Below are positions 23,929 to 35,037 of a stretch of 64,000 bases of DNA, one piece after another. Each line of letters opens with the position of its first letter. Position 1 is the stretch's first letter. A model generated the notes under the pieces. It was not told the origin of the DNA and ran no database searches. It worked only from the letters and a program-made list of their open reading frames with translations. A program made the position numbers and the translations under genes. Source of the stretch: Sulfitobacter marinus (lineage in GTDB: Bacteria; Pseudomonadota; Alphaproteobacteria; Rhodobacterales; Rhodobacteraceae); NCBI RefSeq assembly GCF_900116285.1, contig NZ_FPAJ01000001.1, positions 248,001-312,000 of the forward strand, read 5' to 3'.

Positions 23929-26900
23929 CTATTCAGCGACCTTCAGCTTTGCCAAAGGTGCTGCGTCATCGCCCCAGATCAGGATGCCGGTCTTAAGACG
24001 CTGTGCGTCCTTTTCCAGCGCCCAATCCTGTGCCGCCTTGCTGGCACGGCCCAGCGACATCTTGGCCAGCAGCTGCGCCACCCAGCGGGCATAGGTGGTG
24101 GCCCACACGCGCAGGGCCAACAGCGATGGCGTCACCATCAGCGTCAGCACCGTTGCCACGCCAAGACCGAATACAACGGCTGTCGCCAGCTGTTTCCACC
24201 AAAGCGCCGTGGGGCTGTCGATGGTGTAGCCGCCATTGGCGAAATCCAGACTAAGCCCGAACATCATCGGGGCAAGGCCGGCCATTGTTGTAATCGTGGT
24301 CAACAGAACCGGACGAATACGCGCCTGCGCGGTACGAATAATCGCCTCGATCCGGGGCATGTACTGGCTGAATTCCTGATAGGTATCGATCAGAATGATG
24401 TTGTTATTCACCACGATCCCGGCCAGGGCAACGATGCCTGTACCGGTCATGATGATCGAAAACGTTTGATCCATCACCAGCATCCCGATCAACACGCCAG
24501 TGGTCGATAGGACGACGGCGATCAAGACCAGCACCGAATTATAGATGCTGTTGAACTGGGCCAGCAGGATGATGAACATCAACCCCAAGGCCGCCGTGAA
24601 GGCAGAACTCAGGAACGCCTGACTTTCGGCCTGATCCTCTTGGTCGCCGGTCCACTCATAGCTGATGCCAGCGGGCAGGGGGGCCGTCTCCAGCCATTTT
24701 GTGATCTCGGTGATCCGTTCGTTGGCATTGATTGGGATGATGCGCAGCTGGGTCTTGTCCACCCCGTCTTGCAGATCAACGCCAGTGGCCGCAGCCGTGC
24801 GGTCTGTGATTTTGTAGCCCGTTCCGTCAAGCGCGGTGATATCCCCGTCAGATGCCGCCGGGCGCATGGTGGCAAGGGTTATGTCTTTCTCTGCGCCGTC
24901 GATATCTTCGGTTTTGACCAGCTTTGCCAACCCAACGGATACACCGGCCTTGATATCAAGGTGGCGCTTTTGATCGACGCGGTTGATCTCGGCCAGTTTC
25001 GGGACAGGCTTGCGGGTGATGAAATTCGCCAGCGGCACCAGCCCGTCAGCCGTACGCACCTTCAGCGTATCAAGAGTGCTCAGCACGCGGTCCTCTTCGG
25101 GCAGACGGACCCTGATCTCGATTTCTTCGTCCGAGCTATCAACCCGCATGGTATCCAGTAGCAGCCCCCGCGTCACCAATTGCACCATGGCGCCGACGGT
25201 CAACACATCGGCCCCGTATTGGCCCGCCTTGGCGACATCCACGTCGATTTGCCAGTCAATGCCGGGCAGGGGGCGTGTGTCTTCGATCAGCGTCAGGCCG
25301 GGGGTTTTGTCGAAATGGTCGCGCGCCAGTGCGGTCGCAGTGATCAGATCGTCAAAGTCATTGCCTTTCAGGCGCAGATGCACCGGCTTGGCCGACGCCG
25401 GTCCACGGGCCTGCGCCAGAATTTCGATTTTGATACCTGGGATCTGGCTCAGCTCTTCGGTCAGCTCGGAGATCACCAGATCGCCATCCAGATCGGGCCG
25501 CAGGGCGCGGTCCTCCCACGGGATCGTTTCAAACTGGACCTGCCCGATACTGTCCTTGGGGGTCTGCGCACCGCCAGTATTGCTGTTCAACCCGCCTTCG
25601 CCCGCAAAGGCAAAGGCGGTCAGGATACCGGGATGGCGCAGCACGATCTCTTCGGCCTGCTTCATGATCGTGTCTTTTTCTGTCAGCGACAGGTTGCCGC
25701 GCGCCAAGACATAAACGATGGCCTGCTCGGGTTCGGATTCGACAAAGAACTCAACCCCCTTTGAGTTGTTGCTAAAGAAAATCAGCGTGGTGCCGACAAA
25801 AACAAAGATTACACCGAGCACGGCCAATGGCATCACCGGGTTGCCCGCGATAAATTCGATCACGCGGCCAAAGGCCGATCTGCGATAGCCCGCTTGGATC
25901 ACATCGGCGGGTTTGCGGAACAGTTTGGACGTGACCCATTGGCCGCCACGCCCCATACGGGTGAACAGCGCGAAAAAGCTGACCAGCCCCAGCATCGCGC
26001 CCGAAACGCCGATGGAGAGTAAGGCAGCAAGCGCCGCAATGCACAGGAAAACAACGGCAAATACCGGAATGACCGAGCCGAGAATATCCAGCCCGTCCAT
26101 GGATGCAAATTGCGCGGAAATCACAGCAAATAAGGGCTGCGCCAGTGCCATTGGAAGCGCGACCATCGCAAAGGCCACGGGAAAGAGCAGCAGATGCAGA
26201 TACAGGCGCAGGTTCGCAATGGCGGTCATATTCTCGGCCATCCAGCGTTCTAGCCGCCCGGTCACACCACCCAAAACAGGCAGATAGACCAGCGCCACCA
26301 CCAAAGAGGCCGAGAGCACGAAAATCAATGTCACTGGCAACATGCCCATGAACTGCCCCGGAACACCGGGCCAGAACAGCATTGGCAAAAACGCGCAAAG
26401 CGTTGTGGCTGTGGATGAAATGATTGGCCAGAACATGCGCTTGGCGGCGGTGACATAGGCCTGCATCGGCCCTTCGCCCTGTTGCTGGCGCGCATCGGCA
26501 TATTCGACAACAACGATGGCCCCATCAACCAACATGCCCACGGCCAAGATCAGCCCGAACATCACAATGTTCGAGATCGAGATGCCCATCAGTGCCAAAA
26601 ATGCAAAACACAGCAAAAACGAGGTGGGGATCGCGAAACCAACCAAAAGGGCCGCACGGATACCAAGGGCGGCCAATACCACGATCATCACCAGCGCCAC
26701 AGCAGTCAGGACCGACCCCAACAATTGCTGCACCATGCTGTCCACGACGCGGCTTTGATCGTTTGAGGTGCCGATTTCCACAGCGGCCTTCAGCCCGTCG
26801 GGCCAGTTGGCGCTTTGCTCGGCCACGACCTCTTTCACGCGGGAAGACGTGTCGATGAGGTTGAAACCCTTGCGTTTTACCACCTGCAGGGCCAGCGTTT

Positions 26901-27729
26901 TCTCGCCGTTGAAACGTGCCGTGCCTTCGCGGTCTTCAAACGTAAGGTTGATCGTGGCCAAATCCCCCAATGTGACAACACGATCGCCATTGGTTTTTAC
27001 GGGCAGGTCATAGACATCGCGCGGCTGGTCAAAGGAAGATGGAATTTTGACCGAGAACGCACCCTGATCCGACTGTACCTCGCCAGCGGCGATCAACTGG
27101 TTATTGTTCTGAACCGTGTTGATCAATTCGCCTGCGGTGACGTCATAAGCTTCTAGGCGCAGCGGGTCGATCAAGACCTCAAGCATCTCGTCGCGATCTC
27201 CGGCAAGCCCGGCCTCCAGCACGGCATCTATGCCTTCCAGCTCGTCCTGCAGTTCGCGCGCGACATGGGCCATTGTCCGTTCCGGAACGGGGCCAGACAG
27301 GTTAACGATGATGATCGGAAACTCGGAAAAGTTGATCTCGTTGATTGAATATTTTTCATAGCCTTCGGGGAACTTCGCCTCGGCGGTGCTCATCGCATCG
27401 CGTACATCGGCCATGATCTTGGTCTTGTCCCAGCCGAATTCGAACTCAAGCGCGACACCTGCATAATTCTCAGCAGCAGTGCCCGACATGGTTTTCAGCC
27501 CGTCCAGATCAGACAGTTCGGTTTCCATCGGTTTGACCAGCAAGGTTTCGCTGTCGATGGCGGAAATGCCGGGGAACTGCACAGATACAAACAGGGCAGG
27601 GATTTCGATATCGGGTTCACCCTCTTTGGGCAGGGTCGAATAGGCATATCCGCCCACCACAAGGCTAAGCAGAATAAACGCCATAACCATACGGGCACGG
27701 CCAGCGGCCCAATCGACGATACCACTCAT
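23929..27729 (-). CDS. RND-family efflux transporter permease subunit, with extra membrane insert
   Basis: 1266 residues, about 200 longer than usual hydrophobe/amphiphile RND pumps. N-terminal helix, first porter domain, then TM4 with VGMLVDGAIVVVEYADARQ (near 400) where the usual aspartate pair is reduced to one aspartate; a hydrophobic insertion of about three helices lies between TM6 and TM7 (residues about 495-595). The second half has the standard VGTTLIFFSNNSKGVEFF and the TM10 GIVALAGIVVNNNIILIDT motif. It shares a four-base overlap with its adaptor gene upstream. The outer-membrane channel is not encoded here. Confidence 0.93.
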   Translation of the reverse strand: MSGIVDWAAGRARMVMAFILLSLVVGGYAYSTLPKEGEPDIEIPALFVSVQFPGISAIDSETLLVKPMETELSDLDGLKTMSGTAAENYAGVALEFEFGWDKTKIMADVRDAMSTAEAKFPEGYEKYSINEINFSEFPIIIVNLSGPVPERTMAHVARELQDELEGIDAVLEAGLAGDRDEMLEVLIDPLRLEAYDVTAGELINTVQNNNQLIAAGEVQSDQGAFSVKIPSSFDQPRDVYDLPVKTNGDRVVTLGDLATINLTFEDREGTARFNGEKTLALQVVKRKGFNLIDTSSRVKEVVAEQSANWPDGLKAAVEIGTSNDQSRVVDSMVQQLLGSVLTAVALVMIVVLAALGIRAALLVGFAIPTSFLLCFAFLALMGISISNIVMFGLILAVGMLVDGAIVVVEYADARQQQGEGPMQAYVTAAKRMFWPIISSTATTLCAFLPMLFWPGVPGQFMGMLPVTLIFVLSASLVVALVYLPVLGGVTGRLERWMAENMTAIANLRLYLHLLLFPVAFAMVALPMALAQPLFAVISAQFASMDGLDILGSVIPVFAVVFLCIAALAALLSIGVSGAMLGLVSFFALFTRMGRGGQWVTSKLFRKPADVIQAGYRRSAFGRVIEFIAGNPVMPLAVLGVIFVFVGTTLIFFSNNSKGVEFFVESEPEQAIVYVLARGNLSLTEKDTIMKQAEEIVLRHPGILTAFAFAGEGGLNSNTGGAQTPKDSIGQVQFETIPWEDRALRPDLDGDLVISELTEELSQIPGIKIEILAQARGPASAKPVHLRLKGNDFDDLITATALARDHFDKTPGLTLIEDTRPLPGIDWQIDVDVAKAGQYGADVLTVGAMVQLVTRGLLLDTMRVDSSDEEIEIRVRLPEEDRVLSTLDTLKVRTADGLVPLANFITRKPVPKLAEINRVDQKRHLDIKAGVSVGLAKLVKTEDIDGAEKDITLATMRPAASDGDITALDGTGYKITDRTAAATGVDLQDGVDKTQLRIIPINANERITEITKWLETAPLPAGISYEWTGDQEDQAESQAFLSSAFTAALGLMFIILLAQFNSIYNSVLVLIAVVLSTTGVLIGMLVMDQTFSIIMTGTGIVALAGIVVNNNIILIDTYQEFSQYMPRIEAIIRTAQARIRPVLLTTITTMAGLAPMMFGLSLDFANGGYTIDSPTALWWKQLATAVVFGLGVATVLTLMVTPSLLALRVWATTYARWVAQLLAKMSLGRASKAAQDWALEKDAQRLKTGILIWGDDAAPLAKLKVAE

Positions 27730-29021
27730 TGGGTGACCTCTTTGTAGGTCGGCGCGACGGTGACGCCCGCAACCACGTATTCCTGACCCAGCACGATAAC
27801 GTTCGACATGTGCGGCAAACCGCTGACCCAGACGCCTTGCTTGGTGTCGCGGACCAGTTGCACGGGGACAAAGCCGACGACGTTAGCATCGTCGATCACA
27901 CGCACGCCCAAGATACCCTCGTCATTCAGCGTTAACGCCGATTGCGGCAGCAAATGCGCGTCCACCCCGGCCGAGGATATCGCGATTTCGGCGGTTTGCC
28001 CGTCACGGATCGCCAGATCATCGTTGCTGACGTCAATCTCGAGACGGAAGGTGCGCGTCGTCGGGTCAGAGGCGCGCGAGATAAATGTAACCTGACCGCC
28101 GATCTCGCGGTTGTCAGCGGCGAGTCGTGCGCGGGCCATGGCACCCAATGTGACGCGGCTTACCTCGGTTTCGGGAACAAAGCCGACCAGCTTGATCGGG
28201 TCCAGCTGTATAACACGGGCGCACAGGCTACCGGTTTGCAAAAGGCTGCCCAATTCCGCGGTGTCGCTTTCCAGCAATCCGTCAAAGGGGGCGGTCAATG
28301 TCAGGCGGTCGATTTCTGCTTGAGCGCTGGCCACGGCGGCTGCGGCGGCTTCGATCCCGGCTTTGGCCGCGTTCAACCCCGCCCGGGCAGAGCTTAGGCC
28401 GGCCCGCGCACCTGCGGCTGTTGCCTGTGCGGTTGCCAGTTGTGTGGTGGATGAAAACCCGCCTGCGCCCAGCTTTTCCGCTGCATTCAGCTTGATCAAT
28501 GTTTCGTCCAAGCGGGCTTGCGCCTCTTCTACGCGGGCTTGGGCTTCGGGGACGCGCGATTCAGCCTCGGCAAGGCGGGCCTCGGCCTCGCTTTTGGCGG
28601 CACCGCGTGTGCCGATGTCCAGCGTACACATGGTATCGCCTGCGGTGACTTTCGTCCCTTTGCGCAGGGGCGGGGATGTCACGATGGCGGATGTTTCTGA
28701 GGCGACATCAACGGTTCGGGCGGCGGCGGTTTGGCCACGTACAATCACGGCGGATGCCAAGGGGCTTGCGGTGCTGCGCTGCACGACAACTTTTACCAGC
28801 TCTGGCGTGCCGATCTGTGACGGGTTTTGAACGTCTTCCGCCGCGCTGTCCTGTGCGGTCCCGGTATCCTCGGGCACATCCCCAGACCGGCCCAAAAGGG
28901 CGTCACGTTGAAAGATCGCCATGTACAGGAGGGCTGAAACGACAATCGCCGCAATAATGGAAAAAATACGCATAATTTGCCTTTGGCCGGTCAGGTTTTG
29001 AGGGTCGGATATTTTCGTCAT
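27726..29021 (-). CDS. RND efflux periplasmic adaptor subunit
   Basis: Membrane fusion protein of up to 431 residues linking the RND permease to an outer-membrane channel. An N-terminal membrane anchor (about 17-38) is followed by a barrel-sandwich domain (TSPPLRKGTKVTAGDTMCTLD), a long alanine/glutamate-rich coiled coil (about 145-245) and beta-barrel parts (LTAPFDGLLESDTAELG). An internal ATG (residue 17, 28973) has AAAGG upstream and may be the true start. Its stop overlaps the permease start in ATGA. Confidence 0.93.
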   Translation of the reverse strand: MTKISDPQNLTGQRQIMRIFSIIAAIVVSALLYMAIFQRDALLGRSGDVPEDTGTAQDSAAEDVQNPSQIGTPELVKVVVQRSTASPLASAVIVRGQTAAARTVDVASETSAIVTSPPLRKGTKVTAGDTMCTLDIGTRGAAKSEAEARLAEAESRVPEAQARVEEAQARLDETLIKLNAAEKLGAGGFSSTTQLATAQATAAGARAGLSSARAGLNAAKAGIEAAAAAVASAQAEIDRLTLTAPFDGLLESDTAELGSLLQTGSLCARVIQLDPIKLVGFVPETEVSRVTLGAMARARLAADNREIGGQVTFISRASDPTTRTFRLEIDVSNDDLAIRDGQTAEIAISSAGVDAHLLPQSALTLNDEGILGVRVIDDANVVGFVPVQLVRDTKQGVWVSGLPHMSNVIVLGQEYVVAGVTVAPTYKEVTQ

Positions 29022-29187
29022 GGTTTTGTTAGGCCAAATTGAGAGGTATGACCAGTTCGCAGCATCTTTTTATGCAAACTGAATCGTTGTCCTTGGTTGG
29101 ATGCTGAAAGACGATGCAAGGATGCCCTTGGCAGGCTGGCTGCCGCAGGTTAAGAGGGGCGCTAATTCACGGTGGGACAGGCAAGAC

Positions 29188-29901
29188 ATGAGCGATACAG
29201 ACAGTTTCATTGACGAGGTGAACGAAGAAGTCCGCCGCGACCGGTTTTATTTCATGCTCAAGCGGTATGGCTGGATCGCCGTTCTGGCCGTGGTGCTGCT
29301 GGTCGGCGGTGCCGCGTGGAATGAATATCAAAAGGCACATTCGCGCGCCAAAGCCGAGGCGCTTGGCGATGCGATGTTCGCGGCCCTTGCGGTCGGGGAT
29401 TCGGATGGCCGTATCACCGCTTTCAAAGATATCGAGGCAGGCGCGCCGCAATCTGCAGCCGTTGTTGCGTTTCTGACAGCAGCGGAACAGGCCAAGGCAG
29501 GCGATACTGCCGCCGCGATTGAGAGCCTGAACACGATTGCCACGAATGGCGACGTGCCTGCGATCTACCGCGAGATTGCGCAATTCAAGGCGCTGACCTT
29601 GCAGGGCACCGACACACCGGTAAGTGACCGCCGTCTCGCGCTTGAGGCGCTGGCCCAGCCCGGCAACACCCTGCGTTTGCTGGCTAGTGAACAATTGGCG
29701 CTGATCGAGATCGAACAAGGCAATACACAAGCGGCAATTGACCAGTATCAGGCCATCTTATTGGACGCCGAGGTCAGCACGGACTTGCAACAACGTGCCC
29801 TTCAGGTGATTGTGGCCTTGGGCGGCGAACCTGAGATGGGCGGCGCAGCCTTGGGCGCGCAACCTGAAGTGTCTGATGCGACAGGTACGGACGGCAACTA
29901 A
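29188..29901 (+). CDS. YfgM-like membrane-anchored TPR protein
   Basis: 237 residues from this ATG; the frame starts at 29101, but the extra 29 residues are uncharacteristic. N-terminal FIDEVNEEVRRDRFYFMLKRYGW precedes one transmembrane helix (about 30-46) and a periplasmic TPR-like region (AAIESLNTIATNG, then QAAIDQYQAIL). In Escherichia coli the homologue is associated with the SecYEG/PpiD periplasmic chaperone network and is encoded next to bamB, as here. Confidence 0.85.
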   Translation: MSDTDSFIDEVNEEVRRDRFYFMLKRYGWIAVLAVVLLVGGAAWNEYQKAHSRAKAEALGDAMFAALAVGDSDGRITAFKDIEAGAPQSAAVVAFLTAAEQAKAGDTAAAIESLNTIATNGDVPAIYREIAQFKALTLQGTDTPVSDRRLALEALAQPGNTLRLLASEQLALIEIEQGNTQAAIDQYQAILLDAEVSTDLQQRALQVIVALGGEPEMGGAALGAQPEVSDATGTDGN

Positions 29902-29953
29902 CGTCAGAAATGGCGCAAGAATGACATGAGTTAAGAGCAAAGCGAGCAGGGCT

Positions 29954-31330
29954 ATGACCAATCTCCACCGCATCTGTGCAAGATCATCGCAAGCCGGGCG
30001 GCTCTCGCTTGGTCTGGGGGCCGTTGTGGCGTCGCTGTTGCTGTCTGCCTGCTCTGAGCCGGATGTGATTCTGCCGGGCCTGCGCGAAGATGTACGCGCG
30101 GTGGTTCAAAGCGATGACAGCTTTGATGCGAACGCCGATCTGGCTGTGCCGGAAAACACTTCGCGGGCGATTTCCTTGCCTGCCATGACCAACAATGCCA
30201 GCTGGCCCCAAGCAGCGGGTACGCCCAGCACACGGGTCAACCACGCGGCGTTGTCTGCCGCGCCGCAATTGGCATGGTCTGCCAACATCGGCAGTGGCGA
30301 CAGCCGCAAACAACGCATCACCGCAACCCCTGTTGTTGCAGGCGGACGGGTTTATACCATCGATTCCAGCGCCTTGGTCACCGCGACCTCGACCTCCGGG
30401 GTGACCTTGTGGACACGCGATCTGACACCTACCAACGACGGGCAGGGCGACGCGACGGGGGGCGGTTTGGCCGTCGAGGGCGACACGGTTTATGTGTCGC
30501 TGGGCTTTGGTACCGTTAGCGCGTTGGATGCCGCATCCGGTGCCACCCGCTGGAAACAGGATATCGACGCGACGGGTTCAGGTGCGCCAACAGTTTACGG
30601 CGATCTGGTCTATTTCACATCGGGTGATGATCTGGGCTGGGCCTTAAACAAAAACAACGGTCGCGTGCAGTGGCAGACCGGATCGAACTCGGTTGTTGGC
30701 AACGTCTTGGGCGCGCCAGCCCCGGCCATCAGCCCCGAAATCGCCGTTATGGCATTCGGGTCAGGCGAGGTGCAGGGCCTGTTCCGCCGTGGCGGGTTGA
30801 ACCGCTGGGACACGTCGGTTCTGGGCAAACGCCCGGGCCGCGCTTTTGCGAATGTGTCTGATATCACCGGCGCGCCGGTCATATCTGGAAACACCGTTTA
30901 TGTGGGTAACATATCGGGCCGCTTGTCGGCTGTGACATTGGCCGGCGGTGAACGTCTGTGGACGGCACGTGACGGTGTTGTTGGACCGGTTTGGCCCGTA
31001 GGCGATAGCATCTTTGGGATCACCGACCTGAACGAACTGGTTCGGCTGGACGCCAATACTGGCCAGCGTATCTGGGGCGCGGAATTGCCGAATTTCGTCA
31101 AGGAAAAGCCGAAACGTCAATCCGAAGTCTTTGCCCATTATGGCCCGATTCTGGCCGGGGGCCGGATCATCATCGCGTCGAATGACGGGCTGATGCGCAG
31201 CTTTGATCCCAAAAACGGCGCGTTGATTGCGACTACAGAAATCCCCGGCGGCGCGACCACTGCGCCTGTGGTGGCGGGTGGCACGCTTTATGTCGTGTCG
31301 TCGAAAGGTCAATTGCACGCTTTCCGTTGA
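29954..31330 (+). CDS. bamB: outer-membrane assembly lipoprotein BamB
   Basis: 458-residue PQQ-like beta-propeller lipoprotein of the BAM complex. A signal peptide ends in the lipobox LLSAC (Cys33). Repeated propeller blades are seen, for example VVAGGRVYTIDSSALVTATS, VYVSLGFGTVSALDAASGATRW and VYVGNISGRLSAVTLAGGERLW. It lies between the yfgM-like gene and der, the conserved order in proteobacteria. A likely separate promoter is not evident, so it is probably cotranscribed with yfgM. Confidence 0.93.
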   Translation: MTNLHRICARSSQAGRLSLGLGAVVASLLLSACSEPDVILPGLREDVRAVVQSDDSFDANADLAVPENTSRAISLPAMTNNASWPQAAGTPSTRVNHAALSAAPQLAWSANIGSGDSRKQRITATPVVAGGRVYTIDSSALVTATSTSGVTLWTRDLTPTNDGQGDATGGGLAVEGDTVYVSLGFGTVSALDAASGATRWKQDIDATGSGAPTVYGDLVYFTSGDDLGWALNKNNGRVQWQTGSNSVVGNVLGAPAPAISPEIAVMAFGSGEVQGLFRRGGLNRWDTSVLGKRPGRAFANVSDITGAPVISGNTVYVGNISGRLSAVTLAGGERLWTARDGVVGPVWPVGDSIFGITDLNELVRLDANTGQRIWGAELPNFVKEKPKRQSEVFAHYGPILAGGRIIIASNDGLMRSFDPKNGALIATTEIPGGATTAPVVAGGTLYVVSSKGQLHAFR

Positions 31331-31381
31331 CCTTGAAATAGTCTAGAGGGCAGGCTTGACCTGACCTTCGGAGCCGTTTCA

Positions 31382-32857
31382 ATGTCTTTCACCCTCGCCA
31401 TCGTGGGCCGTCCCAATGTGGGAAAATCCACGCTGTTCAACCGTCTTGTCGGTAAAAAGCTGGCGTTGGTTGATGACCAACCCGGTGTGACGCGCGACCT
31501 GCGCGAGGGCGCTGCACGTCTGGCCGACCTGCGTTTCACCGTGATCGACACTGCCGGGCTTGAGGAAGTCACCGATGACAGCCTTCAGGGCCGCATGCGC
31601 CGTCTAACCGAACGTGCGGTCGATATGGCCGATATCTGCCTGTTCATGATTGATGCTCGCGTGGGGGTGACCCCGTCCGATCTGGTCTTTGCCGATATCC
31701 TGCGCAAAAAATCCGCCCATGTTATTCTGGCCGCCAACAAGGGTGAAGGTAAAGCCGCCGATGCTGGCGTGATCGAGGCCTATAGCCTTGGTCTGGGCGA
31801 ACCGATCCGCATGTCGGCTGAGCATGGCGAAGGGTTGAACGATCTTTATGCACAACTAATGCCCATCGCTGATGGTTTCGCCGAACGCGTTGACACCGAT
31901 ACCCCCGAAACCGACGTGGACCTGACCGAGGAAGAGGCCGAACTGGGCGACGAAGACGCGCCCATGCCCGTGCCCACCAACGCCAAACCGTTGCAAGTCG
32001 CCGTCGTGGGTCGCCCGAACGCGGGTAAATCCACGTTGATCAACCAGATCATGGGCGAAGACCGCTTGCTGACCGGACCAGAGGCCGGGATAACCCGCGA
32101 CGCGATTTCGCTGAAAACCGATTGGGACGGCGTACCCATGCGGATATTTGATACCGCTGGCATGCGTAAAAAGGCGAAAGTACAGGAAAAGCTGGAAAAG
32201 CTGAGCGTTAGCGATGGCCTGCGTGCGGTGAAATTTGCCGAAGTCGTTGTTGTGTTGCTGGACGCTGAAATCCCCTTTGAACAGCAAGACTTGCGTATTG
32301 CCGATTTGGCTGAACGCGAAGGCCGCGCCGTCGTCGTTGCGGTCAACAAATGGGATCTTGAGACCGACAAACAAGGCAAGCTGAAAGACCTGCGTGAGAG
32401 TTTCGAGCGCTTGCTGCCGCAGCTCAAAGGCGCGCCTTTGGTGACGGTATCGGCCAAAACGGGTCGTGGTCTGGACCGCCTGCATCAGGCGATCATGCGC
32501 GCCTACGAGGTTTGGAACCGCCGAATCACTACAGCGCAGTTGAACCGCTGGCTGTCTGGCATGATGGAGGCGCACCCGCCCCCCGCGCCCCAAGGCAAAC
32601 GCATCAAACTGCGCTATATGACCCAAGCGAAAACCCGGCCACCGGGATTTGTTGTCATGTGTAGCCATCCTGACAAAGTGCCCGAAAGCTATAACCGCTA
32701 TCTGGTGAATGGGCTTCGAATTGACTTTGACATGCCCGGCACGCCGATCCGTATCTGGATGCGCGGCCAGTCCGATGCGAACCCCTATAAGGGGCGCAAA
32801 AAGGCCAAGCCATCAAAGCTGCGGAAACATACAAACGGGCACCGTCAGGACCGCTAG
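31382..32857 (+). CDS. der: ribosome-associated GTPase Der (EngA)
   Basis: 491-residue essential GTPase for 50S subunit assembly, with two tandem G domains: [12 protein letters not shown] (near residue 9) with DQPGVTRD and DTAGLEE, then a second [12 protein letters not shown] (near 211) with [11 protein letters not shown] and NKWDLE. A C-terminal KH-like domain ends in a basic tail ([17 protein letters not shown]). The inter-domain linker is acidic. Last gene of the yfgM-bamB-der set; converges on the TspO-like gene. Confidence 0.97.
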   Translation: MSFTLAIVGRPNVGKSTLFNRLVGKKLALVDDQPGVTRDLREGAARLADLRFTVIDTAGLEEVTDDSLQGRMRRLTERAVDMADICLFMIDARVGVTPSDLVFADILRKKSAHVILAANKGEGKAADAGVIEAYSLGLGEPIRMSAEHGEGLNDLYAQLMPIADGFAERVDTDTPETDVDLTEEEAELGDEDAPMPVPTNAKPLQVAVVGRPNAGKSTLINQIMGEDRLLTGPEAGITRDAISLKTDWDGVPMRIFDTAGMRKKAKVQEKLEKLSVSDGLRAVKFAEVVVVLLDAEIPFEQQDLRIADLAEREGRAVVVAVNKWDLETDKQGKLKDLRESFERLLPQLKGAPLVTVSAKTGRGLDRLHQAIMRAYEVWNRRITTAQLNRWLSGMMEAHPPPAPQGKRIKLRYMTQAKTRPPGFVVMCSHPDKVPESYNRYLVNGLRIDFDMPGTPIRIWMRGQSDANPYKGRKKAKPSKLRKHTNGHRQDR

Positions 32858-32866
32858 GCGCGCTCC

Positions 32867-33574
32867 TCAGGCCTTGCGCCAAGACTTGAAGGTTGGCAGC
32901 AGTAGTGCGATTGCACCACCTGCTGCCAGCGCTGCAACGCTTGGTGTGGTGGCATAATTCTGGACCACTACAGCGCTCAGCGCCCAGATTACTGCAACCC
33001 CATAAGTGGGCGCACGCATTAGCGTTGATTGCACCGCGGCGGCAATCACGATGGCGAGGCTCACAAAGATCAGCGCGGCCGTTTCCGCCCCGACCCAGCC
33101 ATAACCAGCGGCGAGCAGACCCAGTGACACGCAGGATGCGGCACTTAGCCAGCCTGCATATAGCCCGACTGGCAGGGCGGCGAACCAACGGTCACCGTCA
33201 GGCGCTTCGAACAGGGCGACAAGCGCTGCAATCAGCATGCCCCAGATCAGGACGGACGCCCAGACCGGGCTGGCATTGGCGACGGCCAGCCAGAAACATC
33301 CGATGAACAGCGAAACCGCCAGCGGCATGCGCATGTCATGCCAGGTGAAATCCTCGCGGGCCTTCCACAGCCCCCAGCCCATGCCGGTGATCAGCCACAG
33401 ATAGATGACGCCCCAGATCGAAAACGCATAGCCCGCCGGCTGCACAGGCGGCGACACCTGCGGCACGGGGAACTGATTGGGGTCAAACCCGGCAAAGCTG
33501 GTCACGAAAAACGGTGACGCAGCAAAGCCTATGGCCAGTAGAAATGTCACAAATGCGGTCAGGGGGCGGGCCAT
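32867..33574 (-). CDS. TspO/MBR-related tryptophan-rich membrane protein
   Basis: 235 residues, about six to seven hydrophobic helices, with the TspO-like segment QPAGYAFSIWGVIYLWLITGMGWGLW near residues 46-71, described as tryptophan-rich sensory protein in related genomes. Longer than the classical five-helix TspO (about 160 residues). Family members bind tetrapyrroles or regulate pigment and oxidative-stress responses, but the long form is poorly characterised. It sits 65 bases downstream of serS on the same strand. Confidence 0.8.
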   Translation of the reverse strand: MARPLTAFVTFLLAIGFAASPFFVTSFAGFDPNQFPVPQVSPPVQPAGYAFSIWGVIYLWLITGMGWGLWKAREDFTWHDMRMPLAVSLFIGCFWLAVANASPVWASVLIWGMLIAALVALFEAPDGDRWFAALPVGLYAGWLSAASCVSLGLLAAGYGWVGAETAALIFVSLAIVIAAAVQSTLMRAPTYGVAVIWALSAVVVQNYATTPSVAALAAGGAIALLLPTFKSWRKA

Positions 33575-33639
33575 GATGCGTCCTTTTGAAGTGATCGTTC
33601 AAAACGCAACATAGCACGCCGCCATTCAGTTCCCAGAGT

Positions 33640-34932
33640 TTATGACAACTTGCCATCCGCGCCCAAAAGCGTCTTGCCACCCAGATAGGGGGCCAGCACG
33701 TCAGGCAATTGCACCGATCCATCCTCTTGCTGACCGTTCTCAAGCACGGCGATCAGGCAGCGCCCCACGGCCAGACCGGACCCGTTCAGCGTATGCACGA
33801 ACTGGGGCTTACCGCCATCCGCGGGCTTGAACCGTGCGTTCATGCGCCGCGCCTGAAAATCGCCAGTGGTCGAAACCGACGAAATCTCGCGGTAGGTTTT
33901 CTGACCGGGCACCCATGCTTCGATGTCATAGGTGCGGCGCGCGCCAAAGCCCATGTCGCCGGTGCACAGCAGCACGGTGCGATAGGGGATGTTCAGCCGT
34001 TCCAGCAAATCCTCGGCACAGCGCAGCATGCGCTTTTGCTCGGCCTCGCTTTCATCGGGATGCGTGACCGATACCATCTCGACCTTTTCGAACTGGTGTT
34101 GGCGCAGCATGCCTGCGGTGTCGCGACCTGCCGATCCGGCCTCGGACCGGAAACACAGGGTGTGCGCGGTATAGCGGCGCGGCAGGTAATCGGCGTCGAT
34201 CACATGGCCCGCCGCGATATAGGTCAGCGGCACCTCTGAGGTCGGCACCAGCCACCAGCCATTGGTGGTCTGATAGCTTTCTTCGCCGAACTTGGGCAGC
34301 TTGTCGGTGCCATACATGGCGTCATTATTGACCAGCACGGGCGGGTTCACTTCGGTCAGGCCGTTTTCATCGACATGGGTGTCGACCATGAACTGCGCCA
34401 GCGCCCGGTGAATGCGCGCCACGGCCCCCGACAACAACACAAAGCGGCTGCCGGACATCTTGGCCGCCGTCTCAAAATCCATCGACGCAGCGACGCCGGT
34501 GATGTCAAAATGTTCGCGCGCTTCAAAGTCGAACGTCTTGGGGGTGCCCCAGCGGCTGACCTCCACGTTGTCATTCTCGTCTGCGCCTTGGGGCACATCA
34601 TCGGCGGGCAGGTTGGGAATGCGCGCCAGCATGTCGGTTAGCTTGGCGTCCAGCTCCTTGGCGTCGGCGTTCATCTGCGCGACTTCGGCCTTCTTTTCGC
34701 TGACCAAGGCGCGCAGCCGCTCGAATTCGGCCTCGTCACCCGATGCCTTGGCCGCGCCCACCAGTTTGGAGGCTTTGTTTTGCTCGGCCTGCGCTGTTTC
34801 CGCGCTCAGGATCATGCCGCGCCGCGCCTCGTCCAGTGCTAGGATGTCGCCGGACACAGGCGCATCGCCGCGCCGTGCGAGGGCCGCGTCAAACGCATCA
34901 GGGTTTTCGCGGATGGCTTTGATGTCATGCAT
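33640..34932 (-). CDS. serS: seryl-tRNA synthetase
   Basis: Class II aminoacyl-tRNA synthetase of 430 residues that charges tRNA-Ser (and tRNA-Sec where present). An N-terminal antiparallel coiled-coil arm ([22 protein letters not shown] and [20 protein letters not shown]) precedes the catalytic core: motif 2 [21 protein letters not shown] and motif 3 [18 protein letters not shown]. Length and motifs are complete. Confidence 0.98.
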   Translation of the reverse strand: MHDIKAIRENPDAFDAALARRGDAPVSGDILALDEARRGMILSAETAQAEQNKASKLVGAAKASGDEAEFERLRALVSEKKAEVAQMNADAKELDAKLTDMLARIPNLPADDVPQGADENDNVEVSRWGTPKTFDFEAREHFDITGVAASMDFETAAKMSGSRFVLLSGAVARIHRALAQFMVDTHVDENGLTEVNPPVLVNNDAMYGTDKLPKFGEESYQTTNGWWLVPTSEVPLTYIAAGHVIDADYLPRRYTAHTLCFRSEAGSAGRDTAGMLRQHQFEKVEMVSVTHPDESEAEQKRMLRCAEDLLERLNIPYRTVLLCTGDMGFGARRTYDIEAWVPGQKTYREISSVSTTGDFQARRMNARFKPADGGKPQFVHTLNGSGLAVGRCLIAVLENGQQEDGSVQLPDVLAPYLGGKTLLGADGKLS

Positions 34933-35037
34933 GGGTCTGTCCTTTGATCTGGTATCGCCCGATTTTGAATCGCTCAGGCGCGCTTTGCCCGCGTTATGCC
35001 CGATTGTGGATCGCGGGGCCAGATGTGGTGTGGCGGG

